Source: Prochlorococcus sp. AG-463-P14 (lineage in GTDB: Bacteria; Cyanobacteriota; Cyanobacteriia; PCC-6307; Cyanobiaceae). Taken from it: a stretch of 64,000 nt of DNA. The stretch is taken from assembly GCA_003209275.1 (NCBI GenBank), contig QCRX01000001.1, positions 1-64,000 on the forward strand. The letters are read 5' to 3'. Made by a program: the position numbers and the translations under genes. Below the pieces are notes generated by a model, which searched no databases, was not told where the DNA came from, and saw only the letters and a list, made by a program, of their open reading frames with translations. Below, piece after piece: positions 52,607 through 62,715 of the stretch. Each line of letters opens with the position of its first letter. Within the stretch, counting starts at the first letter, position 1.

Positions 52607-54453
52607 TCAGTACCTATATTTTGAATATTATGATTTTGCGAACCTTTGACACTCATCCCTAGAGGATGGTTGGGATTACAAAGATCCATGTAAGTTCCAG
52701 AAGAAGCTACAAGCCCGTCTTTTATTTCATAAATATGATCACATTTTGAAAGGGTGTTTAAACGATGTGCAATAACCACTGTTGTACATCTACGGCCTAC
52801 AATCTCTAATGAATTTATAACATCACTCTCGGTTTTCTCATCCAATGAGCTTGTTGCCTCATCAAGAACCAGGAATTTTGTTTTTCTATAAAATACTCTG
52901 GCTAATGCAATCCGTTGCCTTTGACCACCAGATAAATTAAACCCATTCTCACCTATACATGTATATAGTCCGTGAGGCATTTCTGTGATTAGATCATATA
53001 ATTGAGCAGCCGAAATTGCTTCCCATACCTCGTCGTAGTTTATTGCTTCCTCAGGGGTTCCAAATGCAATATTCTCAACAATACTTGTATCTAAAAGATG
53101 TATATTTTGTGGAACTTCTGAACAACACCTTTGCCAAGCTGAAATATCTGAAGCAGCTAGTGGTATACCGTCCAATTTAATTTGACCTGCAGTGGGCTCT
53201 AAATGAGCTAACAGTATGCTTGATAATGTTGTTTTTCCACTTCCTGTGGGCCCCATTAAAGCAACTCTTGAACCAACAGGAACATTTATTGAAACCGATC
53301 TCAGTGCAGCTTGCTCAGAATCTGGATATCTATATCCAACATTGTGTAAGGATATTTCTCTGCGTGGAAAGACCCCTTCAGGTGACAAACTCGATGGAGA
53401 AACAAAAGCTCTTTTAGGTATTGGTAATTCTAGATAACTCAATGCTGAATCCACTTCTGGCAAAGCACCTCTCAGCCTTGTGATTGACTTAAATAGGTCC
53501 TGAAGAGGGGGTGTTATCTTTACAGAAGCCACTACAAATGTTGTGACAAAAGGAATTAATGTAATAGCAAGATCTTCACTTGTTTGCTGACCAATCTTTG
53601 GAAGTAAAGCGGCTGAGAATATAAAAGTAATTGCAAGTGGCTCTATAACAAACCTAGGGACATCAGGAAGGAGACGTGAAATCCATTCAAATGATTTTGC
53701 AGTTTCGCCTGCTTTTACAAACCTTGATTCAAAATATTTGCCAGTGTGAGTTAAATGGATATCTCTTATCGAATAAAAAGTTTGATTTAAAAGTGAACTT
53801 GCAAGTATATCAAGCCTCACTCTTTGATTAGAGGCATGCCTTAAGTATGGAACTACTAAAGAAGAGATTGCCATAAATGCAATTCCTAAGAATATTAATA
53901 ATATAATTGCTTTAAATCCTAAAGTGATTCCTAGTGCAATAGCAAGAAAAGCTAATACAATGGCGCTAGATGAGATAGTAAGGATTGGAGCTATAATTAA
54001 ATCTGAAACCCTTTGCATATTTGCCATTATTTGTGCTGAAATTGCAGAACTCTTTGCTGTTATATAGTATTCGTATGGTTGACCAATTATTCTGCTTAAG
54101 ATTCGATCAGATATATCCCTCCAAACTTGCGCAGTTAATCTTTCTTGGAAAACTTTTAAGGCTAGTTTTGTCGTAGAGCCTAACCAACTTAGAACTACAA
54201 ATATTAAGACAAGCCAAAGGGCTTGACTCCCTAATGAGCCCCCAAATACTTTAATCCCGGGGATTGAATCATTTAGTTTCTGGCCTACAAGGCTTCCTGC
54301 AAGACGTGCCGCGACGGCTACTGTGGCAAGATCGAGAATTCCTGTAAAAGCTGAAAGGGGTATAACGGCCATTAATGACTTGACGCGTCTACGGGGAATA
54401 ACCCGAAATAAACGTCTAAGTCGATGAATCGTTTGTCCCTTTGGAAGAAGCAA
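52603..54453 (-). CDS. ABC exporter, fused permease and ATPase
   Basis: 616 aa; Walker A GPTGSGKTT, signature LSGGQRQRIALARVF, Walker B FLVLDEATSSLD. Confidence 0.93.
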   Translation of the reverse strand: MLLPKGQTIHRLRRLFRVIPRRRVKSLMAVIPLSAFTGILDLATVAVAARLAGSLVGQKLNDSIPGIKVFGGSLGSQALWLVLIFVVLSWLGSTTKLALKVFQERLTAQVWRDISDRILSRIIGQPYEYYITAKSSAISAQIMANMQRVSDLIIAPILTISSSAIVLAFLAIALGITLGFKAIILLIFLGIAFMAISSLVVPYLRHASNQRVRLDILASSLLNQTFYSIRDIHLTHTGKYFESRFVKAGETAKSFEWISRLLPDVPRFVIEPLAITFIFSAALLPKIGQQTSEDLAITLIPFVTTFVVASVKITPPLQDLFKSITRLRGALPEVDSALSYLELPIPKRAFVSPSSLSPEGVFPRREISLHNVGYRYPDSEQAALRSVSINVPVGSRVALMGPTGSGKTTLSSILLAHLEPTAGQIKLDGIPLAASDISAWQRCCSEVPQNIHLLDTSIVENIAFGTPEEAINYDEVWEAISAAQLYDLITEMPHGLYTCIGENGFNLSGGQRQRIALARVFYRKTKFLVLDEATSSLDEKTESDVINSLEIVGRRCTTVVIAHRLNTLSKCDHIYEIKDGLVASSGTYMDLCNPNHPLGMSVKGSQNHNIQNIGTE

Positions 54454-54706
54454 TCAGGAGTGACCACATACTTTTTTCAATTTATTCCTGAAACCGGAGT
54501 ATTTTCTCTGCTAATAGCCAGTACAAGAACCGATCACTCTTGTTTTGAAGAGATATGCATATAAGAGTGGCAATTAGTGTCTCTACTTGATTTATAATAA
54601 TATGGGCTAAAATATTGAATAAAAGATACTTTTTCATTAATAAGATGAAAGATTTAACAGGTAGATATTGTTAGCTTTGTCTTTAATTTGATCAATTAAA
54701 TATAGT

Positions 54707-54769
54707 GGAAAAACTTAACTATAGAAACTCTCAGACCCATTGATTTTATTGATCTACTATAGTTTTTCC
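54707..54769. repeat. Imperfect inverted repeat at 3' end of small ORF
   Basis: GGAAAAACT(taa)CTATAG at 54707-54724 versus CTATAGTTTTTCC at 54757-54769. Confidence 0.6.
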
Positions 54770-54966
54770 TTTTGTTGTGTCATCAGTTGAGAAAGTATAT
54801 TTTTAAGTCGCCTTAGCTCAGTATGCTCTGATATCGTAGCTTCAACCTTGTTTTGAGGCAGGCGTAGTTTTTTCGCAACTGTTAATACCTCTTTATGAAG
54901 GCGATCTCTATATGCCTCGAGTTCCTCAATGGACTCCTGGAGTTCTTGTAACGACGGCTCTGACAT
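54757..54966 (-). CDS. Small coiled-coil conserved hypothetical protein
   Basis: 69-aa ORF MSEPSLQELQESIEELEAYRDRLHKEVLTVAKKLRLPQNKVEATISEHTELRRLKNILSQLMTQQKEKL; heptad-like, coding-like. Confidence 0.7.
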   Translation of the reverse strand: MSEPSLQELQESIEELEAYRDRLHKEVLTVAKKLRLPQNKVEATISEHTELRRLKNILSQLMTQQKEKL

Positions 54967-55196
54967 TGATATATTTAGATATAGCCACTCTAGCTTGGCT
55001 TTTTTGAAAAATTTCTAATTAACCGTCGACTTTCGTTTGCTAAGGGTAAAACATTAGTAGCGTTAAAATAAAATCGATGAAATCTCTTTCATACAAAGGG
55101 TTCTCTAGGACAATTTGCGGGGGAATGCTTCTACTGGATTAAGTGGTTTCGGTTACGAACCATTGCGGACTATTACCGATAGCGCTGGTGAAATAA

Positions 55197-55835
<639 letters not shown>

Positions 55836-55867
55836 CTGAACATTGATATGAATAATATTAATTTTAA

Positions 55868-56365
<498 letters not shown>

Positions 56366-56518
56366 AGTTTTCCTCTCGAGATTATTGCAATTCAATGGTA
56401 TTCATATTTCCGCCCCTGCCTAGGAGAGTGACAAGATATTAGTTGATATTAGTAAATAATATGCTGACTTTACTGAAGAGGTATAATTCTTTTTTGAATA
56501 TTTTCACATATAAAAAAC

Positions 56519-57145
56519 ATGGAAGAAATGCTGGAAACAGAATATATTCCTAATATTGAAGATCTTTTTAAGGATCTTTACCATCCCAATCCAAATATTA
56601 ATAAGCAAGCATATTTGAATATGGTAAATTATTGGCCGAAGGAGTCAATGAGCAGGTTGATTTTAAATCTAGACCATAAAGATATTGATAAGAGAAGGAA
56701 ATCGGTAAAAGCTTTAGGCGCTTTTGGTGAAAAAGTATTAGCCCCAATAGCAGAGGTTTTTTATGCAACTAAAGATGTTCAGGTAAGAACAAGCTGCCTA
56801 AAGATCTTTACAAAGGTTGCATCAATGAATGGTTTAGATCCTTTCCCTCAAAAAATTATTAACTTAATAGAAACAGCTTTAATAGACGATACGCCTGAGA
56901 TAATACTTTCAGTGGTACCTCTCTTAAGGCAGTTAGAGGATCAAGGCCTACCCTTTTTGATTAGGATAAGTAAAGATCAGAATTTACTTAGGGCTTCTGC
57001 AGCAATAACAGCTTTAGGAGAGATAGATGACCCACTTTCAGAAGAATGTTTAAATGAAACCCTTAAGGATAGATCCAGAGATTATTTGATACATGAAAGT
57101 GCTAATAGTGCTTTAGCCAATTATTTAAACTTAAAGAAAAGATGA
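56519..57145 (+). CDS. cpeZ: HEAT-repeat phycoerythrobilin lyase CpeZ
   Basis: 208 aa, HEAT repeats (KRRKSVKALGAFGEKVLAPIAEVFYATKDVQVRTSCLKIF), directly downstream of cpeBA. Confidence 0.8.
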   Translation: MEEMLETEYIPNIEDLFKDLYHPNPNINKQAYLNMVNYWPKESMSRLILNLDHKDIDKRRKSVKALGAFGEKVLAPIAEVFYATKDVQVRTSCLKIFTKVASMNGLDPFPQKIINLIETALIDDTPEIILSVVPLLRQLEDQGLPFLIRISKDQNLLRASAAITALGEIDDPLSEECLNETLKDRSRDYLIHESANSALANYLNLKKR

Positions 57146-57151
57146 AAAAAA

Positions 57152-58033
57152 TCAGCTATAAATTTTTGGCTCTTTGTTAAGTTGAGTTATTGCTAGTTTG
57201 ATAACTTTAAGCACATCGGCATTTTTTTCTTCTAATTCTCTTTCTCTAAGATTCTCGACAGATTTTGTCGCTCTTAATTCCATTAGTGATAGTGCAGCAC
57301 TTTTTCTAACTTGAGAATTCGAATCAGATAATTTTTGAATTAGATGTGGTTGTGCCCAATCCCTTTGATGTAATTTGCCAATTAATATTGTTGCTTCTAC
57401 TCGAACATTGCTAATTGGATCACTTAGAGCTTTTAAAAGTAGGTTTTGCGCAGCTTTATCTTCTAAAGAGTGAATTTGGTCTCCAAGTGCAGCTATTGCT
57501 GCTGCTCTAATTGCTGCATGGCTTGATTGCGCGGCATCTTTAAGTGCATTTGGCGCCTCTGCTCCTACAAAAGCTAATGCCCAAGAAGCTAATCCGCATT
57601 GCATTGCATTGCTACTAGGACTGATAAACACTTCTAATAGAAGCTTTACAGCTTCTTCCCCAAAGATGGCCATTGCTCCAGCCGATGACCCTTGCACTAC
57701 AGGATCAGAATCATTTAATAATGCTTTCAGTAGATCCGGCAATGCACTTGGATCTCCAATTAGTTTGAGAGTTTTAGCAGCGGCTCGCCTGACTGTAACG
57801 CTGGGATTATTTATGAGAGCTTCTGTAAGTAGTGGTAATGCTGCTTGCCCGACTTTCCCAAGGCTTTCGGAGAATGTGCGCCGTAAAAGGCCTCGGTGAT
57901 CGCCCAGACCAGCCACCATTAGCTTTATAAGACGCATATCTGCTGGAGGCATTTCACCTGCTTGTAATTTTTCCTTGAGCTCATTTGCAAGAACTTCTGC
58001 TTCTTCTTCACTTAGCGTTATCTCATAGTCCAA
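57152..58033 (-). CDS. HEAT-repeat protein, bilin lyase/NblB-like (possibly MpeX-type)
   Basis: 293 aa with repeats VTVRRAAAKTLKLIGDPSALPDLLKALLNDSDPVVQGSSAGAMAIFG, located inside the cpe cluster on the opposite strand. Confidence 0.75.
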   Translation of the reverse strand: MDYEITLSEEEAEVLANELKEKLQAGEMPPADMRLIKLMVAGLGDHRGLLRRTFSESLGKVGQAALPLLTEALINNPSVTVRRAAAKTLKLIGDPSALPDLLKALLNDSDPVVQGSSAGAMAIFGEEAVKLLLEVFISPSSNAMQCGLASWALAFVGAEAPNALKDAAQSSHAAIRAAAIAALGDQIHSLEDKAAQNLLLKALSDPISNVRVEATILIGKLHQRDWAQPHLIQKLSDSNSQVRKSAALSLMELRATKSVENLRERELEEKNADVLKVIKLAITQLNKEPKIYS

Positions 58034-58308
58034 AATTTAAATTTCAGATTAGTTATTCATGGATGGTATTTTTATTGGGGTCTTACTTTGCTGGGTTAGA
58101 AATGATGTGATTTGTAATTTTTTATCTTCGATTAATTAGTCTTGAGATTTTAAAATCATTTAAAACTAAGTCTTTACTTTTAGATGTCTTTCTTCTAAGA
58201 TTAATTCGATGAGAATTTGCCTCAGCGTAAGTTTAAAACTTTGACTTGTTAAGAAGACTAACCCTAAAAAGTTGTAGTATAATCAGCTTAAAATATTGGA
58301 ATTGCTAG

Positions 58309-59637
58309 GTGGAAGTTAGTCCTTTTGATAATCTTCCACCCTTAAGTAAGGAAGACGCACTTTCTATTCTTTCAACTCCAATTAATCAACTTTATTTATC
58401 TAGTGATTACTATAAAGCGGTCTTTCATTTGCTTAAATATCCTGGCCATGAGACGGAAAAAGTTCTTTTGGAATTAGTAAAGTCAGAATCAAAAGAGCAT
58501 CCAATAGTAATTGCACGGAGAAAGGCGGTTGAAGGCTTAGCAAGGCTTAAGTGTATTAAAGCAATTCCAGTAATTGCCCAGTGCTTGAAGAGCGATGACC
58601 CATATCTTGTAGAAAATGCAGCCTGGGCTATTGGTGAGCTTGGATGCAAGGATCGGAAGATTCATTATGAGATTTCTTCTCTTTTAAGTAATCCGAAGCA
58701 GAACAGACGAGTTCTTGTTCAGAGCCTATTAAAAATGGAGGCGATTTCCGAACTAGATCGGATAAGAGCTCTGCTTGAAGAGAAATCTCTTCCAGTGGGC
58801 GTTATTGGGGCATCTATTGCTGCGATTTCAAGATTATGTGGACAAAAAAAACTTTATTCAGAGCTTGAGTCGCATTTGTCGATTGTCAATCAGAATGATA
58901 GGCAATGTGCAGTTCAAGATGTAATAGATGCTGGCGCAATTGAATTGATACCTTCTGTGTTAGTTACCCCAGTTGCACCATTTTTCAGGATGCGAACTTT
59001 AGATTCGCTCTGGCCTGTGGGAGTGTTAAGAGTAAATGACCTTCATCTATTTAAAGCACTTGATCAAATTATCCTAGATGATCCTAGGGATATCAAATTA
59101 TTGCATTCTTATGAACAGACTCCTGATATAAAGTTTTTAATAGATGAATTATTTGGAACGGATTTTAGTCGTTGCTATCTTTCCTTAAACACTCTTATTG
59201 GAATGAATCCAACCGAACTTTGGCCATTTATATGGAATCAATGGGAAAGACTTCAGAAAGATTATGGAGCTCTTTATTTCTTGACAATTTTGTTTAGAAC
59301 AATATCTGGATGGAGTGATTATGCAATAAGTGAAATAAATGAACTCTCTCTTTCATGTTTGGATGATAAGTGGCCTCACTATATGAAATTCAGACCTTCT
59401 GCAATCTTAACGCTAATGCATTTTAACCCTCACAGATTCTTCGATAATATTGAATTATGGCTCGATCCAGAGAAAACTCCCTTTTGGGCATGTCGTTATG
59501 CATCTTTGATTTCAATTCAACCTTATTTAGGAGATGCTAGCATCAAAGATACTGTCAAATTTATATATAAATCTTGTAAAGATCCTAATAGATTTGTATC
59601 TGCTAGAGCGTCAAATATTTTATGTAATATACGATAA
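58309..59637 (+). CDS. cpeY: HEAT-repeat phycoerythrobilin lyase CpeY
   Basis: 442 aa starting at GTG; KAVEGLARLKCIKAIPVIAQCLKSDDPYLVENAAWAIGELGC (E/F-type lyase signature). Confidence 0.9.
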   Translation: MEVSPFDNLPPLSKEDALSILSTPINQLYLSSDYYKAVFHLLKYPGHETEKVLLELVKSESKEHPIVIARRKAVEGLARLKCIKAIPVIAQCLKSDDPYLVENAAWAIGELGCKDRKIHYEISSLLSNPKQNRRVLVQSLLKMEAISELDRIRALLEEKSLPVGVIGASIAAISRLCGQKKLYSELESHLSIVNQNDRQCAVQDVIDAGAIELIPSVLVTPVAPFFRMRTLDSLWPVGVLRVNDLHLFKALDQIILDDPRDIKLLHSYEQTPDIKFLIDELFGTDFSRCYLSLNTLIGMNPTELWPFIWNQWERLQKDYGALYFLTILFRTISGWSDYAISEINELSLSCLDDKWPHYMKFRPSAILTLMHFNPHRFFDNIELWLDPEKTPFWACRYASLISIQPYLGDASIKDTVKFIYKSCKDPNRFVSARASNILCNIR

Positions 59638-59643
59638 GTATGG

Positions 59644-60276
59644 CTATAAGGCTTGACTAGTCTTACTTTTTATCCATTCCTTGTGAAGACCATCTCCAAA
59701 ATTCAAAACTTTCTTGCATTGAATAGGTCCATTTTCAGAACCCCATATTAGTTTGTTACTTTTAAGATCAAATCCTTGATCTATGCTTATCCAACTGTTC
59801 GCTTTAATCTCAACTTTACTGGCTAGATAAGTGGCTTGACCGTTTCTATTAATTAAACACTTTTTGCCAGGCTCTACCTCGCCAAAATAATGGTTCGGGC
59901 TGAGTTCTTTGAAATACATAGAGCAGCCATACCTAGGATTAAATGTATGATGGTTTAGGGAATCTATTAGCTCTTTTCGAAAGCCAGCGCCAGCGACTCT
60001 CTCTGGCTGATCTATTTGGAAATTATCCATTATTATCAACTCACCTTTAATAAATAACCTATGTATTCCTTGACGGTAAGGTGACCAAGGCAAATAATCA
60101 TAGCTTTGCTCAGAATAGAATCCAGGACCTTTAAAAATATTCCATGGGAGGGGTCTAAAATAAATATTAATATGAGCAAATTGACTTGGACTTTTTTGTG
60201 CCTGCTCTAAATTACTGAATTTACCTGCAATCGCTTCAGCAAAAGTGAAAATAGAGTTGCTTTTGGAAATTGACAT
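59644..60276 (-). CDS. cpeT: CpeT/CpcT-type chromophore lyase
   Basis: 210 aa; YFRPLPWNIFKGPGFYSEQSYDYLPWSPYRQGIHRL, CT family motif. Confidence 0.92.
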   Translation of the reverse strand: MSISKSNSIFTFAEAIAGKFSNLEQAQKSPSQFAHINIYFRPLPWNIFKGPGFYSEQSYDYLPWSPYRQGIHRLFIKGELIIMDNFQIDQPERVAGAGFRKELIDSLNHHTFNPRYGCSMYFKELSPNHYFGEVEPGKKCLINRNGQATYLASKVEIKANSWISIDQGFDLKSNKLIWGSENGPIQCKKVLNFGDGLHKEWIKSKTSQAL

Positions 60277-60293
60277 ATTTTTCTTCTATCAAA

Positions 60294-60827
60294 TTAAGCT
60301 TGAATAATTTTGACTTCTGAAGCAAATGATGTTTGAAGTATCCCTAGAGATTCTGCACTCTTGGTTACGGATGCACGGCAGCGTACCGTTTTTGATATAA
60401 ACCAAATTCGCTCTTCTGCAATTGTATTTTGATACTTCGTTTCTAATTGGAATGTACCGTCAGATAGGAAACAATAATTTGAAATAGTTCGAATGGGTTC
60501 TGTATACCCTAAACTCCTTAGAAGAATTCCTTTTTGATGGGAATTTGGTATTGGAATTAATAAGCAAGATCCAGTTGATAGATTAGGGCTGTTTTCATCT
60601 GACCAGTCACTTTCAGACTTCCAATCAATTCGAAAGGGTGAAAGTGGTTTATTTATGATATTAGGACTCGACTTTATTAGTTTTACTACATCAGCATCTT
60701 TCAGGCTTAATTTTTTTATTTGAATTGTGCTTAAGACCTCTTCAAATTGTTGGAAGGCTAAAGAATGGCCACTTCTCATTGACCTCCATTCCCCTTGACT
60801 GAGTGAAACAAATCTCTCAATTTCCAT
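60294..60827 (-). CDS. cpeS: CpeS/CpcS-type chromophore lyase
   Basis: 177 aa; ERFVSLSQGEWRSMRSGHSLAFQQFEEVLS, ERIWFISKTVRCRASV. Confidence 0.92.
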   Translation of the reverse strand: MEIERFVSLSQGEWRSMRSGHSLAFQQFEEVLSTIQIKKLSLKDADVVKLIKSSPNIINKPLSPFRIDWKSESDWSDENSPNLSTGSCLLIPIPNSHQKGILLRSLGYTEPIRTISNYCFLSDGTFQLETKYQNTIAEERIWFISKTVRCRASVTKSAESLGILQTSFASEVKIIQA

Positions 60828-61005
60828 CCAGATTTTCAGTAGGCTCTTCTTGACCTGGAGCCGATTGATGATTACTGGCCTTTTGAATCATTCGGACCAT
60901 AGAATCAACCATCATAGACATTGCCATTGGGATTTTCTTTCCAGATGGAGTCTCAGAAGATTGATCACCTGGTTTCTCATTGGAAGGTGGCCGAAACAGA
61001 GACAT
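60817..61005 (-). CDS. Small hypothetical protein overlapping cpeS start
   Basis: 62-aa ORF MSLFRPPSNEKPGDQSSETPSGKKIPMAMSMMVDSMVRMIQKASNHQSAPGQEEPTENLDGN; 11-bp overlap with cpeS in the same operon. Confidence 0.7.
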   Translation of the reverse strand: MSLFRPPSNEKPGDQSSETPSGKKIPMAMSMMVDSMVRMIQKASNHQSAPGQEEPTENLDGN

Positions 61006-61042
61006 GAATTTAGAAGTTTGGTTGGATTAGATGTCTTCTCGA

Positions 61043-61996
61043 TTAGGGTAGCGTTTTAGCTTCCGGAAGATATTCTGGGTTCTTTGAGTCTAGTTTCTTG
61101 ATCTTTGTGAGATTAAAAGGAATTTGGATATCTTGAACACTATTTGTCGCGAGATTTACCATAAGAAGACTTTTCCCTCCAGTAATTTGAGGAGCTGCTA
61201 ATAGACCGTGAAGTGCGTTGTCGCTACTTGCAAAACTTCTTTCTAGTTTTGCAATGTTGCAGAAATCAGCTGTTTTTAACCCACAAGGAGAGTTCCAGCA
61301 ACGTTGATATGGAACTATATATGAACCAAAAATTTCTTCATACTCGTGAGAATCAATTATTTTATCAATATGATACTCAAAGCCTTGATTAAATAATAAT
61401 TCAACATGCCTTATCACCTCTGCTTGATCTTTTGGGGGCCGCCCAAGAATATGTTTAAAGCTTAATTCAATTGACCTCTGTTGATTTACCGCTTCAAAAT
61501 AGTTGGCTTTATAAAATGAGGATTTTGCCAGTTGCCTTATAAATTCTTTTATATTTATATCTCCGTTCCTTAATCTTCTCTCTGACTCTATGGGTCGCTC
61601 ACTTTCCATCGGATGCAGATTGCCATAAATTTGCCGATAGGATGCACTTATAGCAATTTGTAGAGTTACATCGTCATGAGGGTGATATTTTTCGAAAGTG
61701 AAGTTATCTATATACGTCTTTGCAAATTTTGGGCCAATATTCATCTTTAATTTACGTTGATCTTTGTGTTTATATGACTGAGTAATCTGATTCTCTTCTA
61801 TTGGAGCATCTAGTTTGGGTATATCAAAGTAGCTTGTAATAAATAAATGCGGCTGTCCGGGCATTGATCCTGCCTTTGGATGAAGGATGTAACTAAAAGT
61901 TTGGCTGCCTGCCACTCTGGACTTGCCATAGGCTATTGGCGGATGATTAGAGATTTGGCCGCCAAATCCAAGAGCACCATTGGGGATAGAGGACAT
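61043..61996 (-). CDS. ppeC: Phycoerythrin-associated linker (PpeC-like)
   Basis: 317 aa with PBS linker domain: RRLRNGDINIKEFIRQLAKSSFYKANYFEAVNQQRSIELSFKHILGRPPKDQAEVIRHVELLFNQGFEYHIDKIIDSHEYEEIFG. Confidence 0.9.
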   Translation of the reverse strand: MSSIPNGALGFGGQISNHPPIAYGKSRVAGSQTFSYILHPKAGSMPGQPHLFITSYFDIPKLDAPIEENQITQSYKHKDQRKLKMNIGPKFAKTYIDNFTFEKYHPHDDVTLQIAISASYRQIYGNLHPMESERPIESERRLRNGDINIKEFIRQLAKSSFYKANYFEAVNQQRSIELSFKHILGRPPKDQAEVIRHVELLFNQGFEYHIDKIIDSHEYEEIFGSYIVPYQRCWNSPCGLKTADFCNIAKLERSFASSDNALHGLLAAPQITGGKSLLMVNLATNSVQDIQIPFNLTKIKKLDSKNPEYLPEAKTLP

Positions 61997-62204
61997 GTCT
62001 TAGTTGATTGCGGTTGAGTTAGAGAAAGTGAGGTGGTTCCTAAAGTTTGCTTTTAATTTTTCTTCAATTAAGTATAGAAGAGCACAAAAGTTGCTGGCTT
62101 TGGTGTATATCGAAACTAATATCAACAATTTTCAGCGTTGATTTTATGGTGTTGAACCAAATAGACTTAATTAAATACGTTGTGTAAGGATGATCCTTTC
62201 AAAG

Positions 62205-62580
62205 TTATTTTGCAATCTCATTAGCGATAGGAGAAGCACATAACAAACTATTCCTGTCTAAGTAGAATGCCCAGGCTATTTCTTCGCCAAGTCCAGGGCA
62301 CTTCTTTTTCGTTATATTTCGAGTTCTTTACTTATGCCTAAGGAGATCATTAATTCAATGGCATGGTTTAAGTTATTGGCTTGAACAGGCCTAATCGCAG
62401 ATCCAATAATCCATGTAAAAGAAGTTTCACTAAAGCAATAATTATCCTTTTCGCAGGCTAATAGAAGGTTGTAACTTTCTTCACGCCTTTCAAGAATTTT
62501 CTTCCACAATAGAATATTTCTTGGATTTAAATCAATCTTTAAGGAGCCTATAGTAGAATTAATTTTTATTTATTTTCAAT
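62205..62580 (-). pseudogene. Probable degraded gene in two frames
   Basis: INSTIGSLKIDLNPRNILLWKKILERREESYNLLLACEKDNYCFSETSFTWIIGSAIRPVQANNLNHAIELMISLGISKELEI* followed, in a shifted overlapping frame, by ITKKKCPGLGEEIAWAFYLDRNSLLCASPIANEIAK*. Confidence 0.5.
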
Positions 62581-62715
62581 CTTTTGCTCTCTTAATTAAA
62601 GCTCTTAAATCATGACTTTGCTTAAGGCACATTTTTAATAATTTCTTATTCATAAGCTAATAGTAAATATTGAAATAATTCCTAATATCTTATTAGTATA
62701 TTTCTTAATTAGACT

